Origin: Collinsella sp.
GTDB taxonomy: Bacteria > Actinomycetota > Coriobacteriia > Coriobacteriales > Coriobacteriaceae
Length of the DNA: 51,034 bases
Assembly (NCBI GenBank): GCA_018382125.1
Contig: JAGZQO010000011.1
Span: forward strand, 1 to 51,034
Direction of reading: 5' to 3'
Part shown: in pieces, positions 23,964 through 31,411 of the stretch
How the letters are laid out: each line of letters opens with the position of its first letter
Numbering within the stretch: position 1 is the stretch's first letter
Notes under the pieces: model-generated
Seen by the model: the letters and a program-made list of their open reading frames with translations, nothing else
Database searches by the model: none
Told to the model about the DNA's origin: nothing
Translations under genes and position numbers: made by a program

Positions 23964-24971
23964 CTACCTGCCGTCGTCCTGCTGCAGGCTGTCCTGCTCG
24001 CTGAGGCGCGCCTGCCTGCTGGCCATGCGCGCGGGCTTGTCGGGATCAGGTACGGCCGTGGGCATGGGCTCGTCGACATGACCGCCCCACCAGCCGCCCA
24101 CAAAGTTGAGCGTGTGGAACACATTGATCACGGCGCCGGGATCAATGTCGCACACCAGCTTGATAATGTCCTGGCTCTCGTAGGTTGAGACAACGGCGTG
24201 CAGCAGGTACATCTTTTCGCGGCTGTATCCGCCGATGACCTCGGCACAGCTAATGCCGTGCTGAAAATGGTCAACATAGGCGGTCATGACCTCGTCCGCC
24301 TTGTGCGTCGTAATCTGCAGCGTCACGCGGTCGTAGCGACGATAGAAGCTGTCAATGGTCTTGGTCGAAATAAACTGGAACACGATGGAGTACGCTGCCT
24401 TGTCCCAGCCAAACATAAAACCAAAGATCGCCAGGATAAAGCAGTTGAAACCAAAGATGACGCCCCAGATGGTCTTGCCCGTGTGGTTGGAGACCCACAG
24501 CGCGATAAAGTCGGTGCCGCCGGTGGATGCGCCGGACTTGAGCGCGATGGCAGCGCCCAGACCCGAGACCACGCCGCCAAAAATGATGAGCATGATCTTG
24601 TCGCCCAAAAACGGAGCGAAGTGAAAGACGTTGAGGAACAGCGATGAAAGCACGACCTGCATCATCGAGAAGATGACGAAGCGTTTGCTAATGCCGCTCC
24701 AGCATAGGAGCGCCACGGGGATGTTGAGTGCAAGCATACCGAGCGAGATGTCGATGTGAACGCCGCCAAGCGAAGTAACGCGATCGAGCAGGACCGCGAC
24801 GCCGGTGAGACCGCTCGGAAGCAGGTCGGCGGGCCGAATGAACGCCTGGATCAGGAATGTCTGGAGAACGGCGGAAATGGTGACCGCCACGGCGGTGATG
24901 GCGCGGCGGACGATGGTGAGGCGGCCGAGCACGAGCACGCGGTCCGTGAGCTGATCGATGGCGTTCGCCAC
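23964..24971 (-). CDS. YitT-family membrane protein (DUF161 plus DUF2179)
   Basis: A 335-residue membrane protein of unknown function. It starts at a GTG with AAAGGAG six bases upstream. About five to six membrane segments fill residues 20-200, with the YitT signatures FIRPADLLPSGLTGVAVLLD and KSGASTGGTDFIALWVSN, followed by a cytoplasmic DUF2179 domain (about 205-295; RVTLQITTHKADEV). A hydrophilic Pro/Asp-rich tail of about 40 residues ends the protein. It lies between HAD and GntR3 genes with terminators on both sides, so it is probably a separate unit. Confidence 0.9.
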   Translation of the reverse strand: MANAIDQLTDRVLVLGRLTIVRRAITAVAVTISAVLQTFLIQAFIRPADLLPSGLTGVAVLLDRVTSLGGVHIDISLGMLALNIPVALLCWSGISKRFVIFSMMQVVLSSLFLNVFHFAPFLGDKIMLIIFGGVVSGLGAAIALKSGASTGGTDFIALWVSNHTGKTIWGVIFGFNCFILAIFGFMFGWDKAAYSIVFQFISTKTIDSFYRRYDRVTLQITTHKADEVMTAYVDHFQHGISCAEVIGGYSREKMYLLHAVVSTYESQDIIKLVCDIDPGAVINVFHTLNFVGGWWGGHVDEPMPTAVPDPDKPARMASRQARLSEQDSLQQDDGR

Positions 24972-25094
24972 GTAGGCTCCTTTCGAAGGCAGATATAGTT
25001 GTGAGGCGTGCCCGCGATTGTAGCATGGAGCGTACGGGGGCGCTTCAATTCACCCTCTCTCGACAACCATCAGAAGGACCGTGAGGCCGCTCAA

Positions 25095-25131
25095 AAGAAA
25101 AACGCCGTGAAGAGAGCGGTCCCTTCACGGC
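25095..25131 (-). terminator. Terminator of the HAD gene
   Basis: GCCGTGAAG (25104-25112) pairs with CTTCACGGC (25123-25131), and the minus strand continues GTTTTTCTTTTG. Confidence 0.9.
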
Positions 25132-25138
25132 AAATTCG

Positions 25139-25190
25139 GCGTTTGCCCAGATAAAACCTGCCAAAATAAACCTGTCCCTAAATGGCAGGT
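25139..25190 (+). repeat. Dispersed repeat, copy C, containing the HAD stop codon
   Basis: GCGTTTGCCCAGATAAAACC, then TGCCAAAATAAACCTGTCCC and TAAATGGCAGGT. It is nearly identical to copy A. The TAG stop of the HAD gene (25178-25180, minus strand) lies inside it. Confidence 0.9.
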
Positions 25191-25807
25191 AGGATGTCGG
25201 TCAGGTTGTCGATGACGACGTCGGCGGCGGACTGGTCCAGGTTGACGCCCTCGTGCGGACGCAGCGCCAGGACTCGGGCGCCGGAGCGCTTGCCAGCCTC
25301 GATGCCCAAAGGCGAGTCCTCGATAACCAGGCACTCGGCAGGCTCCACCCCCAGCGCCTCCATGGCACGCAGGTAGATCTCGGGGTCGGGCTTAAACGCG
25401 CTGCACTCGTGACCGCTGATGGTGTAGTCCAGCACGTCGGCGATACCGGCAATCTCCACCAGCTCGTCGATCAGCTCGCGATAGGACGAGCTCGCGATAG
25501 CGCACTTCACGCCACGCTCGTGCAGCTCGCGCATCACCGGCTCCGTCTGCTTGTTGAGCAGCTCGGCATACGGAACGGGATGGTCCGGGCTGTAGACCTG
25601 CTTATACTCCACGCGCAGGCGTTCGCGTAGCTCAACATCGTCGGGCACGAGAGACTTCCAAATGGCGGGCTCATTAGACCCCGAAAGATCGGGAATCTCA
25701 TCAAAGTGGAACCCCTTCTCTTCCATAAACGCCACGCGGCGGCGGTTGTAGAACCACTCGGTATCGACCAGCACGCCGTCCATGTCAAACAGCACTGCCT
25801 TGATCAT
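25178..25807 (-). CDS. HAD-superfamily phosphatase, beta-phosphoglucomutase-like
   Basis: A 209-residue soluble hydrolase. Motif I is FDMDGVLVDTE with nucleophile Asp8 and acid Asp10; motif II falls in IASSSYREL, motif III is the Lys of FKPDPEIYL, and motif IV is IEDSPLGIEAG. It has the cap domain usual for sugar-phosphate phosphatases and phosphoglucomutases. The start at 25807 is chosen because GGAGGAG lies six bases upstream; longer in-frame starts run through the repeat at 25822. It follows SIS3 after a terminator and could dephosphorylate a sugar phosphate from the deglycase, but this is inference. Inverted copies of the dispersed repeat bracket it. Confidence 0.9.
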   Translation of the reverse strand: MIKAVLFDMDGVLVDTEWFYNRRRVAFMEEKGFHFDEIPDLSGSNEPAIWKSLVPDDVELRERLRVEYKQVYSPDHPVPYAELLNKQTEPVMRELHERGVKCAIASSSYRELIDELVEIAGIADVLDYTISGHECSAFKPDPEIYLRAMEALGVEPAECLVIEDSPLGIEAGKRSGARVLALRPHEGVNLDQSAADVVIDNLTDILPAI

Positions 25808-25821
25808 ACGCATCTCCTCCC

Positions 25822-25867
25822 ACCTGCCAAAAAGGGACAGGTTTATTTTGGTAGGTTTTATCTGGGG
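25822..25867 (-). repeat. Dispersed repeat, copy D
   Basis: ACCTGCCAAAAAGGGACAGG followed by TTTATTTTGGTAGG and TTTTATCTGGGG: an inverted copy of C, upstream of the HAD ribosome-binding site. Confidence 0.9.
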
Positions 25868-25901
25868 CTTTGCGACGCGACAGACACGCTCTCCCCAGAG
25901 C

Positions 25902-25932
25902 AAAAAGGGGACGGGGCGCAAACCCCATCCCC
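25902..25932 (-). terminator. Terminator of PTS locus 2 / SIS3
   Basis: GGGGACGGGG (25907-25916) pairs with CCCCATCCCC (25923-25932) with one wobble; on the minus strand TTTTTG follows. Confidence 0.85.
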
Positions 25933-25966
25933 TCTCAATCAACCCGTAAGGTCTACTTACTTGTGA

Positions 25967-26950
25967 TTAGTAGGAAAGCTTCCACATGTAGCGACGCATG
26001 GTCAGCGGGTGCTGACGGGCCTCGGCGATCTGGTTGCCGTACTCACGCATAACGGCAAGGTGCAGCAGCGGGTTGAAGTAGGTGACGACGCTCGCGGGCA
26101 CGACGTCAGCCAGGCCGTAGTCCTTGGAGTCGATCAGAGCGACCTTGGCGCCCATGCGCTTAAGGAAGGTGAGGGCGCGGGCGTCCATCGGACGGGTGGC
26201 GCCATCGGACATGAAGAAGACGTAGGGCTTACCCTCGGTGGAAACCTCGAACGGGCCGTGGAAGTACTCGCCGGTGTTGTAGGCGGCGGCGTCGATCCAC
26301 TGCATCTCGGTGAACAGGAAGGCGGCGTGAGAATAAGCCATCTTCTCGGAGGCACCGGAAGCCATGAAGTAAATCATCTTGTCGTCCTTGAAGTCCTCGG
26401 CGAACTTCTTGGCGAGCTTCTTGCAGTGCTGAGCGGCGTTCTCGCAGAGATCGAAGACGTTGGTGAGGCCGGTGATCATGTCCTCGTAGTGGTCATAGCC
26501 CTCGGTCTGCTGAAGGATCTCGACAGCAAGAGCGATGGCATAGCCGGGCTTCTCGCACTTGGCAGCGTAGTTGGCGTGGAAGCCGTGAACGATGACATGG
26601 TCGGCGTCGACGGTCAGAGCGGAGCCAGCCTTGTTGGTGAGGGAGACGACCGGGCAGTTGTGCTTCTTGGCGGTCTTGTTGGCCTCGACGGTCTCGGGCG
26701 TGGAGCCACCGAGGGAGCAGGTGATCACGAAGGTGTGCTCGTTGACCCAGGAAGGCGTGTCGTAGTTGAACTCGTTAGCGGTGAAGATCTGAACGTTCAG
26801 CTTGTCCGTGTTGTTGGCCAGGAAGTACTTGGCGGGGTAAAGGTCGGACATGGAAGCGCCGCAGCCGACGAAGGCGACGCTGTGGATCTCGTGGTTGGAC
26901 AGGACGTCAGCGACGATCTGCTTAGGGAGGTTAAGGTCGATCTCGTACAT
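25967..26950 (-). CDS. SIS-domain sugar-amine deglycase, FrlB/GfrF-like (SIS3)
   Basis: A 327-residue two-SIS protein, the last gene of PTS locus 2. The ATG at 26950 is preferred because AAAGGA lies nine bases upstream and abuts the earlier in-frame ATG. Family features: FVGCGASMSDLYPAKYF (27-43), CSLGGSTPETVEA (78-90), EMQW with Glu215, GEYFHGPF with His231 sixteen residues later, and the RRYMWKLSY tail, which is almost the same as in SIS4. The Glu/His numbers nearly equal those recalled for FraB (214/230). It should split the phosphorylated Amadori product brought in by the adjacent PTS. Confidence 0.9.
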   Translation of the reverse strand: MYEIDLNLPKQIVADVLSNHEIHSVAFVGCGASMSDLYPAKYFLANNTDKLNVQIFTANEFNYDTPSWVNEHTFVITCSLGGSTPETVEANKTAKKHNCPVVSLTNKAGSALTVDADHVIVHGFHANYAAKCEKPGYAIALAVEILQQTEGYDHYEDMITGLTNVFDLCENAAQHCKKLAKKFAEDFKDDKMIYFMASGASEKMAYSHAAFLFTEMQWIDAAAYNTGEYFHGPFEVSTEGKPYVFFMSDGATRPMDARALTFLKRMGAKVALIDSKDYGLADVVPASVVTYFNPLLHLAVMREYGNQIAEARQHPLTMRRYMWKLSY

Positions 26951-27042
26951 CTGACACATTCCTTTCGATTTTTGCGGCGCCACATTGCCGGGCGCTCGCA
27001 GGGTTACCGTGGTTTGGACCGAGTCGCCGGCCCGTTGAGGAT

Positions 27043-27113
27043 GTGACAAAGGGACTGTCCTTTGTCACGTATAGGGATGGAAGCCTGCCTGGGGTATGGG
27101 ATGCCAGGCAGGC
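27043..27113 (-). repeat. Two hairpins between IID and SIS3 in PTS locus 2
   Basis: GTGACAAAGG (27043-27052) pairs with CCTTTGTCAC (27059-27068), and GCCTGCCTGG (27083-27092) with CCAGGCAGGC (27104-27113). Neither has a T-run on the minus strand. They lie in a 197-base gap and may adjust the ratio of PTS to deglycase by RNA processing or stability. Confidence 0.75.
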
Positions 27114-27147
27114 CCCCGGGGGAAAGCGGTTAGGCGCTTAGTCGCGA

Positions 27148-27981
27148 CTAGGCCAGGATGCCGGCCGCGGAGAGGGCGATGCCGCCCACGATGGCGATCA
27201 CGAGAAGCCAACCGGTGTTGACGTTCTTCTTGATGAGCCAGTACATAAGGCCAGTGAGGCCAAGGGAGATCATCTGGGGCATCATGCCGTCCAGGATGTC
27301 CTGGATCACGACAGTGCCCTCAGCGAACTGCAGCGGGGTGGTGGCGCCGATCAGCGTAGCGATCATGCCGCCCACGGACATAAGACCCACGATGCCGCAG
27401 ACATACATGAGCTTCTCCATGAGGTCGCCGCCCTGAAGCTTGCTCAGGTACTCGTGACCGCCCTGATAGCCCATCTTGGCTGCGAACCAAGTGATCAGCA
27501 CAGAGGGGACGATGGAGATGAGCATGGCCAGGATCGGGCCCATGATGGAGCCCTGCTGAGCCAGCTGAACGCCCAGACCAAAGGCGATAACGCGGATGGT
27601 GCCCTGGAAGAAGGAGTCACCGATGCCGGAAAGCGGACCCATGAGGGAGGTCTTGACCGCGTTGATCGAATCGGGATCGAAGTTCTCGGGATCCTTGGCG
27701 TACTCCTCCTCCATGGAGGCGGCGAGGCCCAGGATGAAAGCGCTCGTCTGCGGGGTGCAGTTGTAGAACGCCATGTGACGGTGGTAAGCCTCTTTCTTAG
27801 CAGCGAGCTGCTTGGGGTCGGACTCATCCGGATAGAGGCGATCGAGCGTGGGAACCATGCCGTAGAGGAAGCCCATGTTCATCTGACGCTCGTAGTTCCA
27901 AGAGGCCTGGATGGCCCAGGAGCGCCAGAAGAACTGGCTGACCTTCTTGTTCAGGGACACGTCCTTGGTTGCGGTTGCCAT
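27148..27981 (-). CDS. PTS mannose/fructose/sorbose-family subunit IID (locus 2)
   Basis: A 277-residue membrane subunit that forms the channel with IIC. It has the IID patterns ASWNYERQMNMGFLYGMVP, PLSGIGDSFFQGTIRVIA and hydrophobic C-terminal segments. The start at 27981 follows AAGGAGG by eight bases; an in-frame upstream extension overlaps IIC and is rejected. It is 13 bases from the IIC stop. It is only moderately similar to the locus 1 IID, so the two systems are not recent duplicates. Confidence 0.95.
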   Translation of the reverse strand: MATATKDVSLNKKVSQFFWRSWAIQASWNYERQMNMGFLYGMVPTLDRLYPDESDPKQLAAKKEAYHRHMAFYNCTPQTSAFILGLAASMEEEYAKDPENFDPDSINAVKTSLMGPLSGIGDSFFQGTIRVIAFGLGVQLAQQGSIMGPILAMLISIVPSVLITWFAAKMGYQGGHEYLSKLQGGDLMEKLMYVCGIVGLMSVGGMIATLIGATTPLQFAEGTVVIQDILDGMMPQMISLGLTGLMYWLIKKNVNTGWLLVIAIVGGIALSAAGILA

Positions 27982-27994
27982 AGTGTGTTCCTCC

Positions 27995-28789
27995 TTAGTC
28001 TTCGTCGTCTTCGAGCGGATCGTAGTCGGAATCGACACCGGCGGCTGCATGGGAACCGTTGAACTTGAAGCCCATGAAGACGACAGCCAGGCACACACCG
28101 ATCAGAGCGACCGCGATGACGGACAGGTTGAGGTAAGCGGCGAGCAGGAAACCGATGAACAGGAACGGAGTCATACCCTTCTTGATCATCATGGTGAGCA
28201 GCAGGGCCAAGCCGTAGGCGGTCATGACCTTGGTCGAAACGTTAAGACCAGTGGACAGCCACTCGGGAACCATGTTGACGATGGCCTGAACCAGGTCGGT
28301 GCCAACAAAGACGGCGAGGAAGATCGGCAGGAAGTACATGACGGCGTACAGACCGGAGCCGGCGCAGATGTGCATGCGGTAGGCGGTCTTGAACTTTCCG
28401 TTATCGATCGCGCTATCTGCCACATGGGTAAGGGCGGCGATGATGGAACGGAACACGATGCCGAGGAGCTGACCCAGGACGGCGACCGGGATGGCGATCG
28501 TCATGGCGGTCTCGGCGGAAGCATCGGTCAGGCACGCAAAGGCAGCGGCCACGATGCCGCCCAGGACCATATCGGGCGGAACGGCGGCGCCGACCTGCAC
28601 CAGGCCCATGGACACGAGCTCGACGGCGGCACCGACGGCAAGACCGGTGGGCACATCGCCCAGCAGCAGACCGACGAGCGTAGCGCCAACGAGGGGCTGC
28701 TCGAAGTTAAGACGACCGAGCAGGCGGGAGTCCCACATGCAGAACACGCCGACGAGGCCGACGAGCACCGCACTGATGAACGTATTCAT
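27995..28789 (-). CDS. PTS mannose/fructose/sorbose-family subunit IIC (locus 2)
   Basis: A 264-residue polytopic membrane protein with Man-family IIC features: VFCMWDSRLLGRLNFEQPLV, then LLLGDVPTGLAVGAAVELVS and AAVPPDMVLGGIV. It begins after AAAGGAGAAGGGT. It follows the IIAB gene by 36 bases and precedes IID by 13, so all three are one operon. It ends in an acidic, cytoplasmic-looking tail (DSDYDPLEDDED), as the locus 1 IIC does. Confidence 0.95.
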   Translation of the reverse strand: MNTFISAVLVGLVGVFCMWDSRLLGRLNFEQPLVGATLVGLLLGDVPTGLAVGAAVELVSMGLVQVGAAVPPDMVLGGIVAAAFACLTDASAETAMTIAIPVAVLGQLLGIVFRSIIAALTHVADSAIDNGKFKTAYRMHICAGSGLYAVMYFLPIFLAVFVGTDLVQAIVNMVPEWLSTGLNVSTKVMTAYGLALLLTMMIKKGMTPFLFIGFLLAAYLNLSVIAVALIGVCLAVVFMGFKFNGSHAAAGVDSDYDPLEDDED

Positions 28790-28825
28790 ACCCTTCTCCT
28801 TTCAGTCAGGCAAAAGCCTGGTTGA

Positions 28826-29749
28826 TTACAGCTTGGCGTCGATGTCGACGCTCTGATACGTAGGGGTCTGCTGGACGTAGAGCTTGATGCCCATGTCGAG
28901 CAGCTGGTTGACGTCGGCCTTCTGGGTGGCGTCGAGGAAGACGGAGCTGTCCTTGCCGCCGACCTGATCGGCACCGTCGTGGTTGGCGGTGGCGCCCAGA
29001 TTGATGGCGTCGAGCTTGTAGCCCTGGCAGAACTGCAACATCTCGGCAGTGTTGCCAAAGACGAACATGACGCGCTCGCCGAGGGTGTTGAGCTTGTCCA
29101 TCTTGGCGAGGGCACGCTCGACGGTGAAGACGTTCAGGCGCACGCCCTGGGGCTTGGCCAGCTTAAGAGCGCCCTTCTTGATGTCATCGTTGGCGGCAGC
29201 GTTGTCGACGACGATGATGCGCTCGGCCTGAACCTTGGTGGTCCAGGTAAAGACGACCTGGCCGTGCAGCAGACGGTAGTCAAGACGTGCGAGGACGATC
29301 TTGGCGGGACCGGAGCTGTGACGGGACGCCTTGGCCTTCTTGGCGGGAGCCGCGGCAGCCTCGACCGGTGCGTTGGGGTTGGTCAGGCCGGTGCGGGCCT
29401 CGTTGATGAGGGCCGCGAGCTCGGCGCCCTTGACGGGGACGGGGCTCATAGCGAGCGTCAGTGCCAACGGGATGTTGAAACCGCTGACAACCGTGAACTT
29501 CGTGCCGTTCTTGGAAAGCTCGACCATGTTGTTGTTGACCGAGCTGCCGAGCATATCGGTCAGCACATAGACGGTGTCGTCCGCGTTGAACGTGGCGATC
29601 ATGGCGTCCACCTTATTGGTGATGGACTCCTTGTCGTCACGAGCAAGCGACACGACGTGGACGTTCGACACGTCGCCGAGAACCATCTCGAGCGTGTCTT
29701 TGGCGCCTGCGGCCAGGCCGCCATGAGATGCGAGAATGATCTGATTCAT
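28826..29749 (-). CDS. PTS mannose/fructose/sorbose-family IIAB fusion (locus 2)
   Basis: A 307-residue cytoplasmic phosphocarrier with both domains in one chain. IIA (1-122) carries phospho-acceptor His9 in ILASHGGLAAG and LTDMLGSSVNNN; an Ala/Pro/Lys linker spans about 125-148; IIB (149-307) has His162 in RLDYRLLHGQV. In PTS locus 1 the same functions are on two proteins. The start has GGAGGAGG upstream. It is the first gene of the operon IIAB-IIC-IID-SIS3, with TATAACGTCT and a dyad in its promoter region. Confidence 0.96.
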   Translation of the reverse strand: MNQIILASHGGLAAGAKDTLEMVLGDVSNVHVVSLARDDKESITNKVDAMIATFNADDTVYVLTDMLGSSVNNNMVELSKNGTKFTVVSGFNIPLALTLAMSPVPVKGAELAALINEARTGLTNPNAPVEAAAAPAKKAKASRHSSGPAKIVLARLDYRLLHGQVVFTWTTKVQAERIIVVDNAAANDDIKKGALKLAKPQGVRLNVFTVERALAKMDKLNTLGERVMFVFGNTAEMLQFCQGYKLDAINLGATANHDGADQVGGKDSSVFLDATQKADVNQLLDMGIKLYVQQTPTYQSVDIDAKL

Positions 29750-29777
29750 CTTGCCTCCTCCTTTTCGTTATGGTCAT

Positions 29778-29794
29778 TATAACGTCTTATACGT
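29778..29794. promoter_or_regulatory. Candidate GntR operator before the IIAB gene
   Basis: TATAACGTCT begins at 29778 and AACGT-N5-ACGTT forms an inverted repeat. The same ten bases precede GntR3. It is 30-45 bases from the start codon, where a repressor would block transcription. Confidence 0.5.
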
Positions 29795-29931
29795 TGCTTA
29801 TATTGCTAATTAGTATAAAGACCGTTCGCGGGTGAAAATCGACCGTTGACGGGTTTAACGCAATCGAAACGTTGGTGCAGGGTAGGTCGGCGCTGTCTTG
29901 GCGACGCCCGATCAGACGCCTCGCCAATCCC

Positions 29932-31014
29932 CTATCGCACGAAGTACCAGGGGCTTTCCTGCACGGTGGGCTCCAGCGCGATGCCAGTGCGTTCCTTAAA
30001 CAGATCCATGTCCTGCGATTTCTCCGTCCACCACGCGTTGGGCTTAAAGGTCATGCTCTCAACGACATGACCGACAAATACACTGTTGCGCAGCTTGGAG
30101 AAGTCGGTGTTCATGATCAGGATGGACGCGAGCACCAGCACAATGCCCAGAACCTTGATCGCGCCGGCGGGCTCGGCATAGACACCAATGCCCACCAGTA
30201 CGGTGACGACCGTCTCGAAAGACATTACGACGGGAACTTTCGATGTCTCGAGCCCCATGGACAGACCCTGCATATATAAGATGTAAGCCACGGCTGTGGG
30301 GATGAGTCCAAAGCCAAAGAACAGCAGCAGCAGCTGTGGCGACATGGCCGCGGCGACATCCGGCCACGGAGCCGCGATAGCTGCCATAACCGCACCGCCA
30401 AAAACAAAACCCCAAAACGTGACAGCCAGCGGGTGGACCGTCTTGGTTGCTATTCGGCTAAACACCGCGAGCGACGCACCACAAAAGCCCGCAATCACGC
30501 CCGACGTGACGCCCCAAACCGAAAAATGAAAACCGGAAAGGTCGCCATTGGTCACTGCAAGCACGCAGCCAACGATGTTGAAGACAATGGCAACGAGCTT
30601 GTTGGGAGTCACGTCCTCGCGATAAAGCACGCGACCGAGCACGACGCCAAACACCGGCGAGGTATAGAGCAGCACCGAGGCCGTGGACATGCCCACCTCG
30701 CCCATGCACTCGTAATAGCAGGTGTTGGCGGCGGCCAAACCGATGATACCGACAAGTGCGCAGGGAACAAGCTCTTTAGGGCTTGCCTTGAACAGGGCCA
30801 GGGGACCCTGAGCCACGGTAGACCCCTCACCCGGACGGCAGCCCATAAACATCAGGACCGGCGCCAAGATAAGCGCTCCGACCAACAAGCGAAAGGCAGC
30901 CATGCTCTGGGACGAAACGCCCATGGCCGAGATGCCGTTTACAAAGATTCCGATGCTGCCCCACATAAGCGCGGCGACCAGCACCAGCACATAGCCCAGA
31001 TTGCTTTTCTTCAA
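29932..31014 (-). CDS. EamA/DMT-superfamily permease with a long C-terminal tail
   Basis: A 360-residue permease with about ten membrane segments in two EamA repeats (LVLVAALMWGSIGIFVNG at the start; WGVTSGVIAGFCGASLAVFS in the second). I place the start at a TTG at 31014 because GAGGAGG lies five bases upstream; a GTG 12 codons earlier lacks any ribosome site. DMT proteins export or import small metabolites such as amino acids. Lying between PTS locus 2 and SIS4, it could export the amino acid freed by deglycation, which is inference. The last 60 residues after the final membrane segment are hydrophilic and unusual for the family. Confidence 0.85.
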   Translation of the reverse strand: MKKSNLGYVLVLVAALMWGSIGIFVNGISAMGVSSQSMAAFRLLVGALILAPVLMFMGCRPGEGSTVAQGPLALFKASPKELVPCALVGIIGLAAANTCYYECMGEVGMSTASVLLYTSPVFGVVLGRVLYREDVTPNKLVAIVFNIVGCVLAVTNGDLSGFHFSVWGVTSGVIAGFCGASLAVFSRIATKTVHPLAVTFWGFVFGGAVMAAIAAPWPDVAAAMSPQLLLLFFGFGLIPTAVAYILYMQGLSMGLETSKVPVVMSFETVVTVLVGIGVYAEPAGAIKVLGIVLVLASILIMNTDFSKLRNSVFVGHVVESMTFKPNAWWTEKSQDMDLFKERTGIALEPTVQESPWYFVR

Positions 31015-31054
31015 CGCAGCCTCCTCGGTATTGTTTCCAATATGTTTCACACTA

Positions 31055-31070
31055 CGTTATAGTCGTTATA
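31055..31070 (-). promoter_or_regulatory. Two TATAACG repeats upstream of the DMT gene
   Basis: On the minus strand TATAACG occurs twice (31064-31070 and 31055-31061), 9 bases apart, matching the TATAACG(TC) motif before IIAB, GntR3 and SIS1. One copy may also serve as a -10 box. Confidence 0.4.
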
Positions 31071-31272
31071 TACATTTTTCAAGACACAAATCGGCGAGCG
31101 GAAAAATCTGCTCTACCGCTACAACCCATTGGTGCAAGGGGGTCAGGTTCATATGCGCCAACTTGGTGCAAAGTAACCTGTCCCCAATGACTAGGACTGT
31201 CCCCAAGTGCCGAACGTCTCCAAGTGCCGCATCTGGGCCAAGGCGACGCCGATGCTTTGGCAACGCCAGCGA

Positions 31273-31411
31273 AAACCCACCTGAGCGAGCAAGGTGCCTT
31301 GAAGCGAAGCGGCATTGACCTTCTGGTCATGCCGCTGAAGCTGAAAGGCAGATTGCCGCTCAGGTGGGTTTGCAGCGTCGAGCCGTTACGGCGTTTGGTA
31401 AAACGCCGTAA
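31273..31411. repeat. Nested hairpins plus a GCAGCGTCG module downstream of SIS4
   Basis: Outer arms AAACCCACCTGAGCG (31273-31287) and its complement (31357-31371) enclose an inner hairpin, AGCGGCATTGACC (31308-31320) with GGTCATGCCGCT (31325-31336). Directly after comes GCAGCGTCG (31372-31380) and the hairpin TTACGGCGTTT/AAACGCCGTAA (31386-31411), which abuts the SIS4 stop codon. The 397-base gap from 31015 to 31411 otherwise holds only the DMT promoter region and two GTGCAA-containing lines around 31130-31175. Confidence 0.8.
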
